This document shows positions 56,126 to 64,000 of a stretch of DNA of 64,000 nt, in pieces. The notes below the pieces were generated by a model. The model saw only the letters and a program-made list of their open reading frames with translations, had not been told where the DNA came from and made no database searches. The stretch is from Sphingomonas immobilis (GTDB lineage: Bacteria; Pseudomonadota; Alphaproteobacteria; Sphingomonadales; Sphingomonadaceae): positions 30,744 through 94,743 of the forward strand of contig NZ_JAUQSZ010000017.1 in NCBI RefSeq assembly GCF_030580995.1, written 5' to 3'. The first letter of the stretch is position 1. Each line of letters opens with the position of its first letter. Both the position numbers and the translations under genes were made by a program.

Positions 56126-57613
56126 TTAACCCTTGGGCAGGCGCGAGACCATGCTCAGGGCGATATCCATGCCCTCGAGCTGGTAATGCGGCACGAACAT
56201 GAACTTGCCCTGGTAGTAACCGGGATTCTCGGGATCCGCGATGATCTCGACCTTTGCATCCTTGAGCGGAAGCTGGGCCTTGGTCGTCTCGCTCGACGTC
56301 GCCGGCGAACCATCGACATACTGGAGCACCCAGTTGTTCAGGTCGCGCTGCAGCTGTGCCGCTTCGCGATTGCCGCCCACCCAGTCGCGCACCATGCACT
56401 TCAGATAATGTGCGAAGCGCGTGCTGGCGAAGATGTACGGCAGGCGTGCCGACAGATTGGCGTTCGCGGTCGCGTCGGCATTCTCATAGGCCTTGGGCCG
56501 GTTGAGCGTCTGCGCGCCGATGAACGTCGCCTGGTCGGTGTTCTTGCGGTGAATGAGCGCGAGCATGCCGGCGGCCGAAAGCTCGGCCTCGCGACGGTCC
56601 GAAATGGCGATCTCGGTCGGGCACTTCATGTCGACGCCGCCGTCATCGGTCGGGAACGACGCCGTGGGCAGACCCTCGACCGTGCCACCCGATTCCACGC
56701 CGCGGATGCGCGTACACCAGCCATACGTGTTGAACGCTTCGGTGATGCGCGTCGCCATCGCATAGGCCGCATTGACCCACAGATGCTTGTCGTGCTCGCC
56801 GTCGGTCTCTTCCTCGAAATCGAACTCCTCGACCGGCTCGGTCGTCGCGCCATAGACCGGGCGGCCCAGGAAGCGCGGCATCGTCAGCGCCATGTAGCGG
56901 CTGTCGTCCGACTGACGGAACGTGCGCCACGCCATATATTCCTGCGCTTCGAACAGCTTGCCCAGATCGCGTGGATTGGCGAGCTCGGTCCAGCTGTCCA
57001 TGCCGAACAGCGGCGGCGCGGCAGCGGCGATGAACGGCGCGTGCGCCGCCGCACCGATCTTCGAAAGGCCCTTGAGCACTTCGAGGTTCGGGGCGGTGTG
57101 ATCGAACGCATAGTCGCAGGTGAAGGCACCGAATGGCTGACCGCCGAGCTGACCGAATTCCGACTCGTAGATCTTCTTGAACAGCGGGCTCTGGTCCCAC
57201 GCCGCGTCGCGATACTGGCGGAACATCTTGCGACATTCCTCCTTCGACATGTTCATCACGCGGATCTTCATGTCCTTACCGGTCGAGGTGTTCATGACCA
57301 GATAGTTGAGACCGCGCCAGGCCGATTCGAGTTCCTGGAATTCCTTGTGATGCAGGATCAGGTTGACCTGCTCGGTCAGCTTGCGGTCGATCGCCGCACG
57401 CATCGCATCGACCGTCGAATAGACGTCGTCGCCGATCACCGCCGCGTCCTGCAACGCCTGCTGGGCAAGCGTCTGGACCGCCGTTTCGATGCGCGTCTTG
57501 CGAACGTCGTCGGCCGGCTTGAATTCCTTTTGCAGCAACGACGAGAAATCGTCGAACGCAAAAGCTTCGGCCTGCGGCAAACCGCCGTCGGATTGGAGTG
57601 CTTCTTCAGCCAT
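56126..57613 (-). CDS. tssC: T6SS contractile sheath large subunit TssC
   Basis: A 495-residue TssC/VipB. Family landmarks include LILHHKEFQELESAWRGLNY, RVMNMSKEECRKMFRQYRDA, YESEFGQLGGQPFGAFTCDY, FRQSDDSRYMALTMPRFLGR and AHYLKCMVRDWVG near the end, with the C-terminal HYQLEGMDIALSMVSRLP. It assembles with TssB into the contractile sheath around Hcp. It follows tssB by 30 nt and precedes hcp by 82 nt. Confidence 0.97.
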   Translation of the reverse strand: MAEEALQSDGGLPQAEAFAFDDFSSLLQKEFKPADDVRKTRIETAVQTLAQQALQDAAVIGDDVYSTVDAMRAAIDRKLTEQVNLILHHKEFQELESAWRGLNYLVMNTSTGKDMKIRVMNMSKEECRKMFRQYRDAAWDQSPLFKKIYESEFGQLGGQPFGAFTCDYAFDHTAPNLEVLKGLSKIGAAAHAPFIAAAAPPLFGMDSWTELANPRDLGKLFEAQEYMAWRTFRQSDDSRYMALTMPRFLGRPVYGATTEPVEEFDFEEETDGEHDKHLWVNAAYAMATRITEAFNTYGWCTRIRGVESGGTVEGLPTASFPTDDGGVDMKCPTEIAISDRREAELSAAGMLALIHRKNTDQATFIGAQTLNRPKAYENADATANANLSARLPYIFASTRFAHYLKCMVRDWVGGNREAAQLQRDLNNWVLQYVDGSPATSSETTKAQLPLKDAKVEIIADPENPGYYQGKFMFVPHYQLEGMDIALSMVSRLPKG

Positions 57614-57643
57614 GTTCCCGCCTCTTCCCTAGCCCGCAGGCAA

Positions 57644-58171
57644 TTATTCCGCCGTTTCGCCTTCGCCCTTGGCCGCGTCGTCCGACTTGGCGCTCGACAG
57701 CGCCGAGAGCAGCGCCGGATCCTTCAGCACCTTGTCGAGCAGCTCCTGCGCGCCGTCCTTGCCGTCCATATAGACCATCAGGTCGCTGAGCTGCTGACGC
57801 GCCTCGAGCAGCTTGGCGAGCGCCGGCGTGTTCTTGGCGATCGCACCGGGCGAGAAATCGTTCATGTTGTTGAAGGTCAGATCGATCCCGAGCTTGCTGC
57901 CGTCGCCTGCCAGCGTGTTGTCGACAGTGAAAGCCGCGCGCGGCGCAATCGCCTCCATGCGCTGATCGAAATTGTCCATGTCGAATTCGGTGAAGTCGCG
58001 CTTGGAGACTTCCTTCTTTTCGACCAGGCTCTTGCCCGAAAGATCCGACAACACGCCCATCACGAACGGAAGCTCCACCTTCTGGCGCGAGCCGTAGGTT
58101 TCGACTTCGTATTCGATGTGAACGCGAGGTGCCCGATTTTCCTTGATGAACTTCTGTCCGCTCTTGGCCAT
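57644..58171 (-). CDS. tssB: T6SS contractile sheath small subunit TssB
   Basis: A 175-residue TssB/VipA. RAPRVHIEYEVETYGSRQKV, ELPFVMGVLSDLSGKS and RKFTEFD-like KRDFTEFDMDNFDQRMEAI are standard, as is LTFNNMNDFSPGAIAKNTP. The C-terminus is Ala/Lys/Asp-rich. It forms the sheath with TssC, and ClpV removes it after contraction. It lies 62 nt after tssA in the same operon. Confidence 0.97.
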   Translation of the reverse strand: MAKSGQKFIKENRAPRVHIEYEVETYGSRQKVELPFVMGVLSDLSGKSLVEKKEVSKRDFTEFDMDNFDQRMEAIAPRAAFTVDNTLAGDGSKLGIDLTFNNMNDFSPGAIAKNTPALAKLLEARQQLSDLMVYMDGKDGAQELLDKVLKDPALLSALSSAKSDDAAKGEGETAE

Positions 58172-58233
58172 GTTATCACCCCGCCTGTTCGTTAAATCTC
58201 AACTATACAATTACGAAACGTAATGCACGTCAA

Positions 58234-59229
58234 TCACCAGCTTGAGCTAGAACTTTCTTCTGTTGGCTTTGCCAACAACACCGCGCCGGCCTCTGACACA
58301 CCCGCTGGCGCGATGTCGCGCAAAATCGCCATGAAATCCATCGGCACCCACGTCCGCACACGACGAAGCGCGACCGGAATCGGGCTGCCCGGCTCACGCC
58401 GCTGATAATAATCGGCAATCGCGTCGATCGCCTTGATGACATCGTCGCGCGATTCGACTCGGCCGCCGATACGCGGGCCGTCGCCACCACTGGCGGCGGA
58501 CGAACCGCCGCCCGAGTCGGCCGCGCCGTCTTCCTCCGGCGTGGCCTCGGGCTCGAGCCCGGCGTAGGGGATCAGACCGGCACGGATCGCGTCGATCGCC
58601 TCATAGGTCGGGTTGAAATCGGTGCCGGTGTCGCCGTCGGCATTGGCCATCAGCACGATGTCGCAGCGCTTGATGGCGGAGCGGATCGTGTCGAACGACG
58701 CGAGCGCCGCCTGCAGATCGGCCACGTCGGTCTCGGTGACCGCGTGGCGGAACATGCCGAAACGGTCTGCCGCATCGCCTTCGGTGTTGAAACGGATCAG
58801 ATCCTCGCCGGTGAAGTTGCCGAGGCGGGGATGCGCGATCAGCACCATGCGCTTCAGCGGCCCGATGAACGGCCCGATCTTCGTCAGCGACTCGCACGGG
58901 CCCTTGCGGCCCTGGAATCCATAGTCGTCGAGCTGCGGATACATCGACGGCCAGTAATTCTCGAACATGCCGGCCAGGAATTCAGCGCCCGCCTGCACCG
59001 TGCCGAGCTCGCTCTTATGCGCACCTGCGCGCATCAGATAGATGGCGAGCCAGATGTCCTTGGTGCGGCCGATCTGCCCGGTGATGAGCTTGATGATGTT
59101 GCGCCAGTCGACCGAGCCCGCGTCCTCCTCGAACGCGATCTCGATTTCCTGCCGCTCGGGATCGTCATAGAGATCCGCACCCGTGGGCGCGTCATCCGAC
59201 ACCGGCTTGAGAAGATCCTCAGCCAGCAT
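58234..59229 (-). CDS. tssA: T6SS TssA (ImpA N-terminal domain)
   Basis: A 331-residue TssA. The ImpA_N domain is clear: LLKPVSDDAPTGADLYDDPE, WRNIIKLITGQIGRTKDIWLA, GLVQ-like TVQAGAEFLAGMFENYWPSM and YPQLDDYGFQGRKGP. The C-terminal part after a Gly/Ser linker (about 240-260) is short (SRDDVIKAIDAIADYYQRRE, then PGSPIPVALRR), as in the shorter TssA class. TssA primes baseplate and tube assembly. A GTG nine nt upstream is an alternative start. Confidence 0.94.
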   Translation of the reverse strand: MLAEDLLKPVSDDAPTGADLYDDPERQEIEIAFEEDAGSVDWRNIIKLITGQIGRTKDIWLAIYLMRAGAHKSELGTVQAGAEFLAGMFENYWPSMYPQLDDYGFQGRKGPCESLTKIGPFIGPLKRMVLIAHPRLGNFTGEDLIRFNTEGDAADRFGMFRHAVTETDVADLQAALASFDTIRSAIKRCDIVLMANADGDTGTDFNPTYEAIDAIRAGLIPYAGLEPEATPEEDGAADSGGGSSAASGGDGPRIGGRVESRDDVIKAIDAIADYYQRREPGSPIPVALRRVRTWVPMDFMAILRDIAPAGVSEAGAVLLAKPTEESSSSSW

Positions 59230-59295
59230 CGGACACACCCGTTACGTTGCGCGTAGATGGCGCCACTTCGAAACCCCCCACCCCGAAGGAAAGTG

Positions 59296-60084
59296 TCAGG
59301 AAATCAGCGCAGCCTCGACACGGCGGTTCGCCGGATCAGCCTTGCGATGACCCGCCAGCGGCTCTTCCGAACCGCGGCCCTTCACCTCGAGACGGGACGA
59401 GTCGACGCCGTGGCCGATCAGATAGTCCGCCACTGCCTGCGCACGGCGGCGCGACAGGTCGAGATTGCGCGCGGCATCGCCCACCGAATCGGTGTGGCCT
59501 TCGATCAGGAAGCGCTTGCCCGACAGAGCCGGCGACATCAGCGACTGCTGGAAGATCTTGGCGGTCGCGACACCCGAGTCCGTCATCCGGTCAGAGCCGA
59601 ACTCGAAACCGATCGACAGATCGGCGCGCTGGCCACGGCCGACCGACTCCACCGACGGACGGCGCGAGGTCGTCGCCTCGGCAACCTCGGTCCGGCCGGG
59701 GCGGCGCACCTGCGGCGTCGCGGCGACAGGAGCCTTGGCGATGCGGAAGCCCTTGGTCTGCGGCGCGGTCTCGGCGACCTTGACCGGCTCGGCAGGCTGG
59801 CCCGCGCGCGCCAGGCGGAAGCCCTTGGTCGCAGGGGCGGCCTGAGTCGGCGTGGCGGCCTGCGGCGCGGAGCGGGCGAGGCGGAAGCCCTTGGTCGCCG
59901 GCGCTTCCTTGGTCACGGTCTCGGGTGCCGGCTGACCGTCACACTGGCCCGCGAAAGTGCAGAGGTAGCTTGCAACGCTCGGCTCCTGAGCGTTCGACGC
60001 AGTCTGCGCAGACGCCGGAACGGCGAATGCAAGCAGACCTGTCACGGCGCATGAGAGCGCCAATGATCGCTTAACGACACGCAT
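59296..60084 (-). CDS. OmpA-family protein with internal ATKGFRLAR repeats, T6SS-linked
   Basis: A 262-residue protein with a signal peptide (RSLALSCAVTGLLAFAVPASAQ). Residues about 60-125 hold three copies of a short repeat: APATKGFRLARS, APATKGFRLARA and APQTKGFRIAKA. The C-terminal OmpA domain has FEFGSDRMTDSG, LIEGHTDSVGDAARNLDLSR and RRAQAVADYLIGHGVD, which binds peptidoglycan. No transmembrane anchor other than the signal is seen. It begins the minus-strand T6SS operon and may anchor the machine to the cell wall, like TagL-type proteins. That role is inference. Confidence 0.85.
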   Translation of the reverse strand: MRVVKRSLALSCAVTGLLAFAVPASAQTASNAQEPSVASYLCTFAGQCDGQPAPETVTKEAPATKGFRLARSAPQAATPTQAAPATKGFRLARAGQPAEPVKVAETAPQTKGFRIAKAPVAATPQVRRPGRTEVAEATTSRRPSVESVGRGQRADLSIGFEFGSDRMTDSGVATAKIFQQSLMSPALSGKRFLIEGHTDSVGDAARNLDLSRRRAQAVADYLIGHGVDSSRLEVKGRGSEEPLAGHRKADPANRRVEAALIS

Positions 60085-60303
60085 TTTCCCTATATCCCCA
60101 GAAAAGAATCGTTACGAATGCGACTTATTACTGGAGTCCTTACCACTTGCAGCCGGTCACTAGCAAGCTGGAAGTATTCGCTTCTTATGTGCTAACATGC
60201 TTAAGAGCGCACTATGGGCCGTTGCGCGGACAATCAAAATGCTTAGTAGACTGCCGATAGAACCCAAGGTCGCGGCATCCACACGGCGGGGGAGGTCCGG
60301 AAA
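60085..60303. promoter_or_regulatory. Divergent T6SS promoter region
   Basis: This 219-nt gap separates the minus-strand structural operon (starting with the ompA-like gene) and the plus-strand vgrG operon. It is clearly more AT-rich than its surroundings. GGGGATATAGGG precedes the ompA-like ATG and GGGGGAGG precedes vgrG, serving as ribosome binding sites. A -24/-12 sigma-54 pattern was looked for and not found. Two promoters are expected here but their boxes are not identified with confidence. Confidence 0.55.
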
Positions 60304-62343
60304 ATGCCCTTAGTTCCTGTATCGAGATTGACGGAAATGTCGATCGACCTGGGTGATGAGCAGGTCGACCTTGAGAGTATTGAATGTATCGAAGCGCTCA
60401 GCACACAGTTCACCATCATGGTGGACGTGCTGGCGACGCTTGAGGTCGATTTACATCCGCACCTCGGCAAGGCCTGTTCTCTCAGCGTCAAGGAAGACGG
60501 CAAGGTTCTGCGGTATTTCCACGGCCTGCTGGTATCCGGCGATTATCATAGCGAAGGAAAAAGCGGCCATCGTTACCGCCTGACGTTGAAGCCGTTTGCC
60601 TATTTCATGTCGCAGAATCGCGACATGGCGATTTTTCAGAACAAGAACGCGCTCGACATCATCAAAGATGTCTTCAAGAGCAGCGGCATTTCCGATGTCG
60701 AATACGAATGCGCGGTCGATCTGCCGATGCGACTGTATTGTGTGCAGTATCAGGAAAGCGATTTCGCCTTCATCTCGCGGCTGATGGAGGAAGAAGGCAT
60801 CTATTACTTCTTCCGGCACGAGAAGGACCGGCACGTCATGGTGCTGTGCGATGCGCCGCACGCGCACAAGGACGGCAAGCCCGCCAGCCTCGTCTACAAC
60901 CCGCAAGCCAAGGGCCTGTTCGCAGCCGAATCGGAGGATTGGGGCAAGGGCCAGCATTTCCTGCAGAGTTGGCACGAGCGCGTGTCGACCACCGGCGAAG
61001 CCAAGGTCACGATCCGCGATTTCGACTTCAAGGTGCCCGACAAGCCGCTGCATTCGACCAAGTCCGGCGAACTCGAACATCCCAACGACAACCGCGAAGT
61101 CTATCACTACCCGGGCCGCTTTTCCTTCGAACAGGGCAACAAGGAAGATCAGGAGACGATCGGCCAGGATCGCAGCGAACGGCTGCTGCACGGCATGCGC
61201 TCGCAGCGTCGCGTCTTCACCGGCACCTCTCAGGCGAGCGGTCTCTCGGTCGGCACGAAGATGACCATCAGCAAGCATGAGGAAGTGCCGCGGATGGAAG
61301 GCGCCTATCTCATCACATCGACCTATCACAGCATCGCCGCCGAGACGTATCGCACCGGCGAGATGATGTACGAGGACGAGTTCAACGTCCGTTTCGAAGC
61401 GATCCCGGCCGCCACGTTCTTCCAGCCGCCGCATGTCACGCCGCGCCCGGTCGTGACCGGCCTGGAATCTGCGGTGGTGACGGGGCCGACCGGCTGGGAT
61501 GATATCTACACCGACGAATTCGGCCGCGTGAAGGTCCGCTTCCACTGGGACCGCGCGAACACGCCCGGCGAGAAATCGACCTGCTGGATCCGCGTGTCGC
61601 AAACCGGCGGCCTCGGCAACCTCATCCTGCCGCGCATCGGGCACGAGGTGCTGGTCGATTTCCTCGGCGGCGATCCCGATCGCCCGCTCGTCGTCGGCCG
61701 CGTGTTCAACAAGTCGAACATGCCGATCTACAAGCTGCCGGAGGAAAAGACCAAGGCGCTGTGGGCGACCAAGACCTGGAACAAGCAGGGCGATTACCCG
61801 GATACGATGACGCTCGACAGCGGCGACCTTGGCCGCAACGAAATCCGTTTCGACGACAATGGCGGCAAGGAAGAAATCTTCATCCACGCCAATCGGGATA
61901 TGAAGACGCGCGTTCGCTACCAGGAATCGCACCATGTCGGCAATGATCAGGAGATCAAGATCGGCAAGGACCGCAACGAAGAGGTGATGAAGAACGAGAC
62001 GGTCAAGATTCACGAGAACCGTACCAGCAAGATCGACAAATCCGAAACGCTGGACATCGGCGAGAATCAGAAATTGACGATCCTGGGTGCGCAAACGACC
62101 GAGATTACCAAGAACTACAAGATCACCACGCACGCCGAGTATATTCTGAAGGCCGATACGAAGATCACTCTTCAGGTCGGGCCGTCCAAGATCGTCATGG
62201 ACAATCTCGGCATCACGATCAGCGCGCCCAACAAGGTGGACATCAGCGGCGGCCTGGAATTCAAGGCGAGCGCGATGGATGCGACGCTCAGCGGCGGCAT
62301 GACCCATGTCACGGGCGGCATGGTCAAGATCAATTCGGGTTGA
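60304..62343 (+). CDS. vgrG: T6SS spike protein VgrG (TssI)
   Basis: A 679-residue VgrG. The gp27-like part has CVQYQESDFAFISRLMEEEG and IYYFFRHEKDRHVMVLCD; the gp5 OB fold has YTDEFGRVKVRFHWDR and TCWIRVSQTGGLGNLILPRI, GHEVLVDFLGGDPDRPLVVG. The needle follows with repeats (KNETVKIHENRT, DKSETLDIGENQ). It ends soon after the needle, so no fused effector domain is present. It tips the Hcp tube and would carry separate effectors. It heads a plus-strand operon. Confidence 0.97.
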   Translation: MPLVPVSRLTEMSIDLGDEQVDLESIECIEALSTQFTIMVDVLATLEVDLHPHLGKACSLSVKEDGKVLRYFHGLLVSGDYHSEGKSGHRYRLTLKPFAYFMSQNRDMAIFQNKNALDIIKDVFKSSGISDVEYECAVDLPMRLYCVQYQESDFAFISRLMEEEGIYYFFRHEKDRHVMVLCDAPHAHKDGKPASLVYNPQAKGLFAAESEDWGKGQHFLQSWHERVSTTGEAKVTIRDFDFKVPDKPLHSTKSGELEHPNDNREVYHYPGRFSFEQGNKEDQETIGQDRSERLLHGMRSQRRVFTGTSQASGLSVGTKMTISKHEEVPRMEGAYLITSTYHSIAAETYRTGEMMYEDEFNVRFEAIPAATFFQPPHVTPRPVVTGLESAVVTGPTGWDDIYTDEFGRVKVRFHWDRANTPGEKSTCWIRVSQTGGLGNLILPRIGHEVLVDFLGGDPDRPLVVGRVFNKSNMPIYKLPEEKTKALWATKTWNKQGDYPDTMTLDSGDLGRNEIRFDDNGGKEEIFIHANRDMKTRVRYQESHHVGNDQEIKIGKDRNEEVMKNETVKIHENRTSKIDKSETLDIGENQKLTILGAQTTEITKNYKITTHAEYILKADTKITLQVGPSKIVMDNLGITISAPNKVDISGGLEFKASAMDATLSGGMTHVTGGMVKINSG

Positions 62344-62353
62344 GGCGGGGGAA

Positions 62354-62923
62354 ATGAGCGAGTGGAGCATCATACGGTTCACCGAAGCCCGCCAGGTCGC
62401 CGAACTGGCCGGGCACGACGAGGATTCGCTGCCTGACCCGGCCGTCTCCGTCCGTGCGCACTACGACAAGGTGCGCGCCGAGGAGGGCGGCACCTATGCC
62501 GCGCTCGAATTCATCGGCGTTGCGCTGCCCCGGCTCGAAGCGATCAACTGGGCCGCGCATATCCTCGATACGGAATCGCGCAATCGCGAGTTGAAGCTGC
62601 GCGACCGCCAGACGCTCGATTACTGCCTGCGCTGGCTGGGCGATCCGACGGACGCGAACCGTCATGCCGCGCACGAGGCGGCACAGGCGGCGAGCCCGCG
62701 GGAGCCGGAGCGGCTGCTCGGCTTCGCGGTCTATTATTCGGGCGGGTCGATCTCGCTGCCCGATCTGCCGCCGGTCCTGCCCCCGCCCGAGGCCGCCGCG
62801 CGCTTCGCGGTTGGCGCGATCGCGACCGCGGCGTATCGCACCGACGCGCCCGAGCTGCTGTTCGAGCGCGCACTGGCACTCGCGGAAGCTGTTGCTTCGA
62901 AAGGAATTGGGGCACTCTCGTAG
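62354..62923 (+). CDS. DUF6931-like T6SS-associated protein
   Basis: A 189-residue soluble protein. The segment EFIGVALPRLEAINWAAHIL, followed by helical repeats (DRQTLDYCLRWLGDPTDANR) and a Pro-rich LPDLPPVLPPPEAAARFAVG, resembles the DUF6931 proteins I know from T6SS clusters; this assignment is by memory only. It sits 10 nt after vgrG and 2 nt before the FHA gene. A role as VgrG adaptor or regulator is possible but unproven. Confidence 0.7.
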   Translation: MSEWSIIRFTEARQVAELAGHDEDSLPDPAVSVRAHYDKVRAEEGGTYAALEFIGVALPRLEAINWAAHILDTESRNRELKLRDRQTLDYCLRWLGDPTDANRHAAHEAAQAASPREPERLLGFAVYYSGGSISLPDLPPVLPPPEAAARFAVGAIATAAYRTDAPELLFERALALAEAVASKGIGALS

Positions 62924-62925
62924 AC

Positions 62926-64000
62926 ATGACGTTGACGCTGACGATTCGAAACTTCGATCGACTCGAAAATGGCATGCCGACCGAACTCGTGCTGCATCGC
63001 CGCGGCGCGCTGATCGGGCGGTCGCCGACGTGCGACTGGAGCCTGCCCGATCCGCGCCACTACATCTCGTCACGGCACGGCGAGATCCAGTTCTCCGACG
63101 ATTTTTACTCCTTCGTCGACATCAGCATGAACGGCACCCACCTGAACGGCTCGCCCGACCGGATGGAGGGCCCGCGCCGGATCGAGAACGGCGACGTGTT
63201 CACGATCGGCCAGTATGAGGTCGTCGCGGCGCTGACCGGCGTCGCTGCGGTCGCGATCGAGAAGGAATCGGAAGCGGCCGCCGCCGCGCAGCAGAGCAAC
63301 TGGGGCGGCTGGGCGAGCCACGCTCCGCCCGCGCCGCCGCCCGTCGATGATGGCGGCTGGGGCAGCCCGCCCGCGTCCGACGACGGCTGGGGCTCGCCCC
63401 CGCCGCCTGCCAGCGATCCCGGCGGCGGTGGCTGGGGTGCCCCGTCCTCCTCGCCCGCACCCGGCGGTGGTGGCGGATGGCAGCCGCAGACCGGCCCGTC
63501 GCTCGCGAAGCCCGACGCGCACCGCGCGGCAAGCTGGGGCTCGCCCACGCCGTCCGCGCCGCCGCCGGTCGCCTCGGGCTGGGCACCCTCGGCCAGCGTA
63601 CCCCTCCCCGCCGTGCAATCCGCATGGGAGCCGCATGTCGAGAAGCAGCAGCAGGCCTCCGACTGGTCGAGCGCCGCGCCCGACCGACCGCCGGTCGCGA
63701 GCCCCGACGACATCTGGGGCAAGATCGCGGACGGCAATGTCGTCGACTGGGCACGCGGCGGCTTCGGCCAGCCGATCGAGGAAAACCGTGATCCGCTCGG
63801 CTTGAACAAGGCCTCCGCACAGGCATCCTTGCCGCAGGCCACGCCGCAGATGGCCAAGTTCGGCCAGAACGACGCCTGGGGCGCGAGCCCGGCTGCCGCT
63901 CCCGCCCCACCGGCCGCGCCGCAGAACGACGGCTGGGGCGCTCCGCCGCCCGCGCCGCCTGCGCAGAACGACGCCTGGGGCGCGGGGCCCGCGCCCGAGC
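62926..64000 (+). CDS. tagH: T6SS FHA-domain protein TagH, N-terminal part (3' cut by window edge)
   Basis: At least 358 residues; the frame runs off the window. The first 110 residues are an FHA domain: GALIGRSPTCDWSLPD, HYISSRHGEIQFSDD and STMNGT-like SMNGTHLNGSP bind phospho-threonine. A long low-complexity region follows with repeated WG motifs (DDGWGSPP, GGGWGAP, NDAWGAS, NDGWGAP), rich in Pro/Ala/Gly, interrupted by PDDIWGKIADGN. TagH links the T6SS to Thr-phosphorylation control in systems with PpkA/PppA. The kinase is not in the window. Confidence 0.92.
   Translation, partial: MTLTLTIRNFDRLENGMPTELVLHRRGALIGRSPTCDWSLPDPRHYISSRHGEIQFSDDFYSFVDISMNGTHLNGSPDRMEGPRRIENGDVFTIGQYEVVAALTGVAAVAIEKESEAAAAAQQSNWGGWASHAPPAPPPVDDGGWGSPPASDDGWGSPPPPASDPGGGGWGAPSSSPAPGGGGGWQPQTGPSLAKPDAHRAASWGSPTPSAPPPVASGWAPSASVPLPAVQSAWEPHVEKQQQASDWSSAAPDRPPVASPDDIWGKIADGNVVDWARGGFGQPIEENRDPLGLNKASAQASLPQATPQMAKFGQNDAWGASPAAAPAPPAAPQNDGWGAPPPAPPAQNDAWGAGPAPE

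Noticed and set aside
60085..60303. Sigma-54 promoter for the T6SS
   Set aside because: No GG-N10-GC arrangement with the surrounding consensus was found on either strand.
44224..64000. Recent horizontal transfer of the T6SS region as a genomic island
   Set aside because: No integrase, tRNA boundary or attachment repeats are visible, and base composition is like the rest of the window apart from short intergenic parts.

Overview
The window is a GC-rich chromosomal segment of an alphaproteobacterium, most likely a sphingomonad (Sphingomonas or close kin). The basis is a large TonB-dependent receptor, the small-protein repertoire, frequent 1-8 nt gene overlaps, and several families of paired intergenic palindromes of the kind common in sphingomonad genomes. 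This is judged from protein character; no database search was possible. No rRNA, tRNA, CRISPR array, IS element or prophage was seen.

Left part (1-16 kb), mostly housekeeping or accessory metabolism: the 3' end of a sensor histidine kinase; a luciferase-like monooxygenase; three tiny conserved-looking proteins; an S8 serine protease lipoprotein with a long Thr-Pro repeat; an overlapping HAD phosphatase - dapD - glutaminyl cyclase operon; glpX; two GNAT acetyltransferases (the second at 18.5 kb); an S15/CocE hydrolase; a two-gene ABC exporter; a TonB receptor.

Middle-left (16-30 kb), a peptidoglycan and D-amino-acid theme: an AmpG-like muropeptide permease overlapping a serine hydrolase; PBP4-type D,D-carboxypeptidase (dacB); an amidohydrolase with a C-terminal CIA30-like domain; then a five-gene minus-strand operon of serine hydrolase, DUF1611/DgcN, dipeptide epimerase/DgcA, N-acyl-D-amino-acid deacylase and a dicarboxylate/amino-acid symporter, with a second symporter divergent from it. 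Together these look like import and catabolism of cell-wall-derived D-Glu or L-Ala-D-Glu.

Middle-right (30-44 kb): NYN/LOTUS RNA-binding protein, zinc metallopeptidase divergent from a giant DUF2126 transglutaminase, an SDR/TetR divergent pair with a duplicated palindromic operator, a medium-chain reductase, a CitE-like lyase, and an unusual neighbourhood of a membrane-anchored GMC oxidoreductase, a ferritin-like putative diiron protein and a UGT-like glycosyltransferase.

Right end (44-64 kb): a type VI secretion system. On the minus strand run ompA-like, tssA, tssB, tssC, hcp, tagJ, tssE, tssF, tssG and tssH, then a cargo-like module: methyltransferase, small exported protein, peptidoglycan-binding/M15-like peptidase, second methyltransferase. 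Divergent on the plus strand are vgrG, a DUF6931-like gene and the FHA gene tagH, cut by the window end. tssJ/K/L/M are not in the window and presumably lie beyond it. The cargo module, with a candidate effector/immunity pair between two methyltransferases, is the most interesting part.
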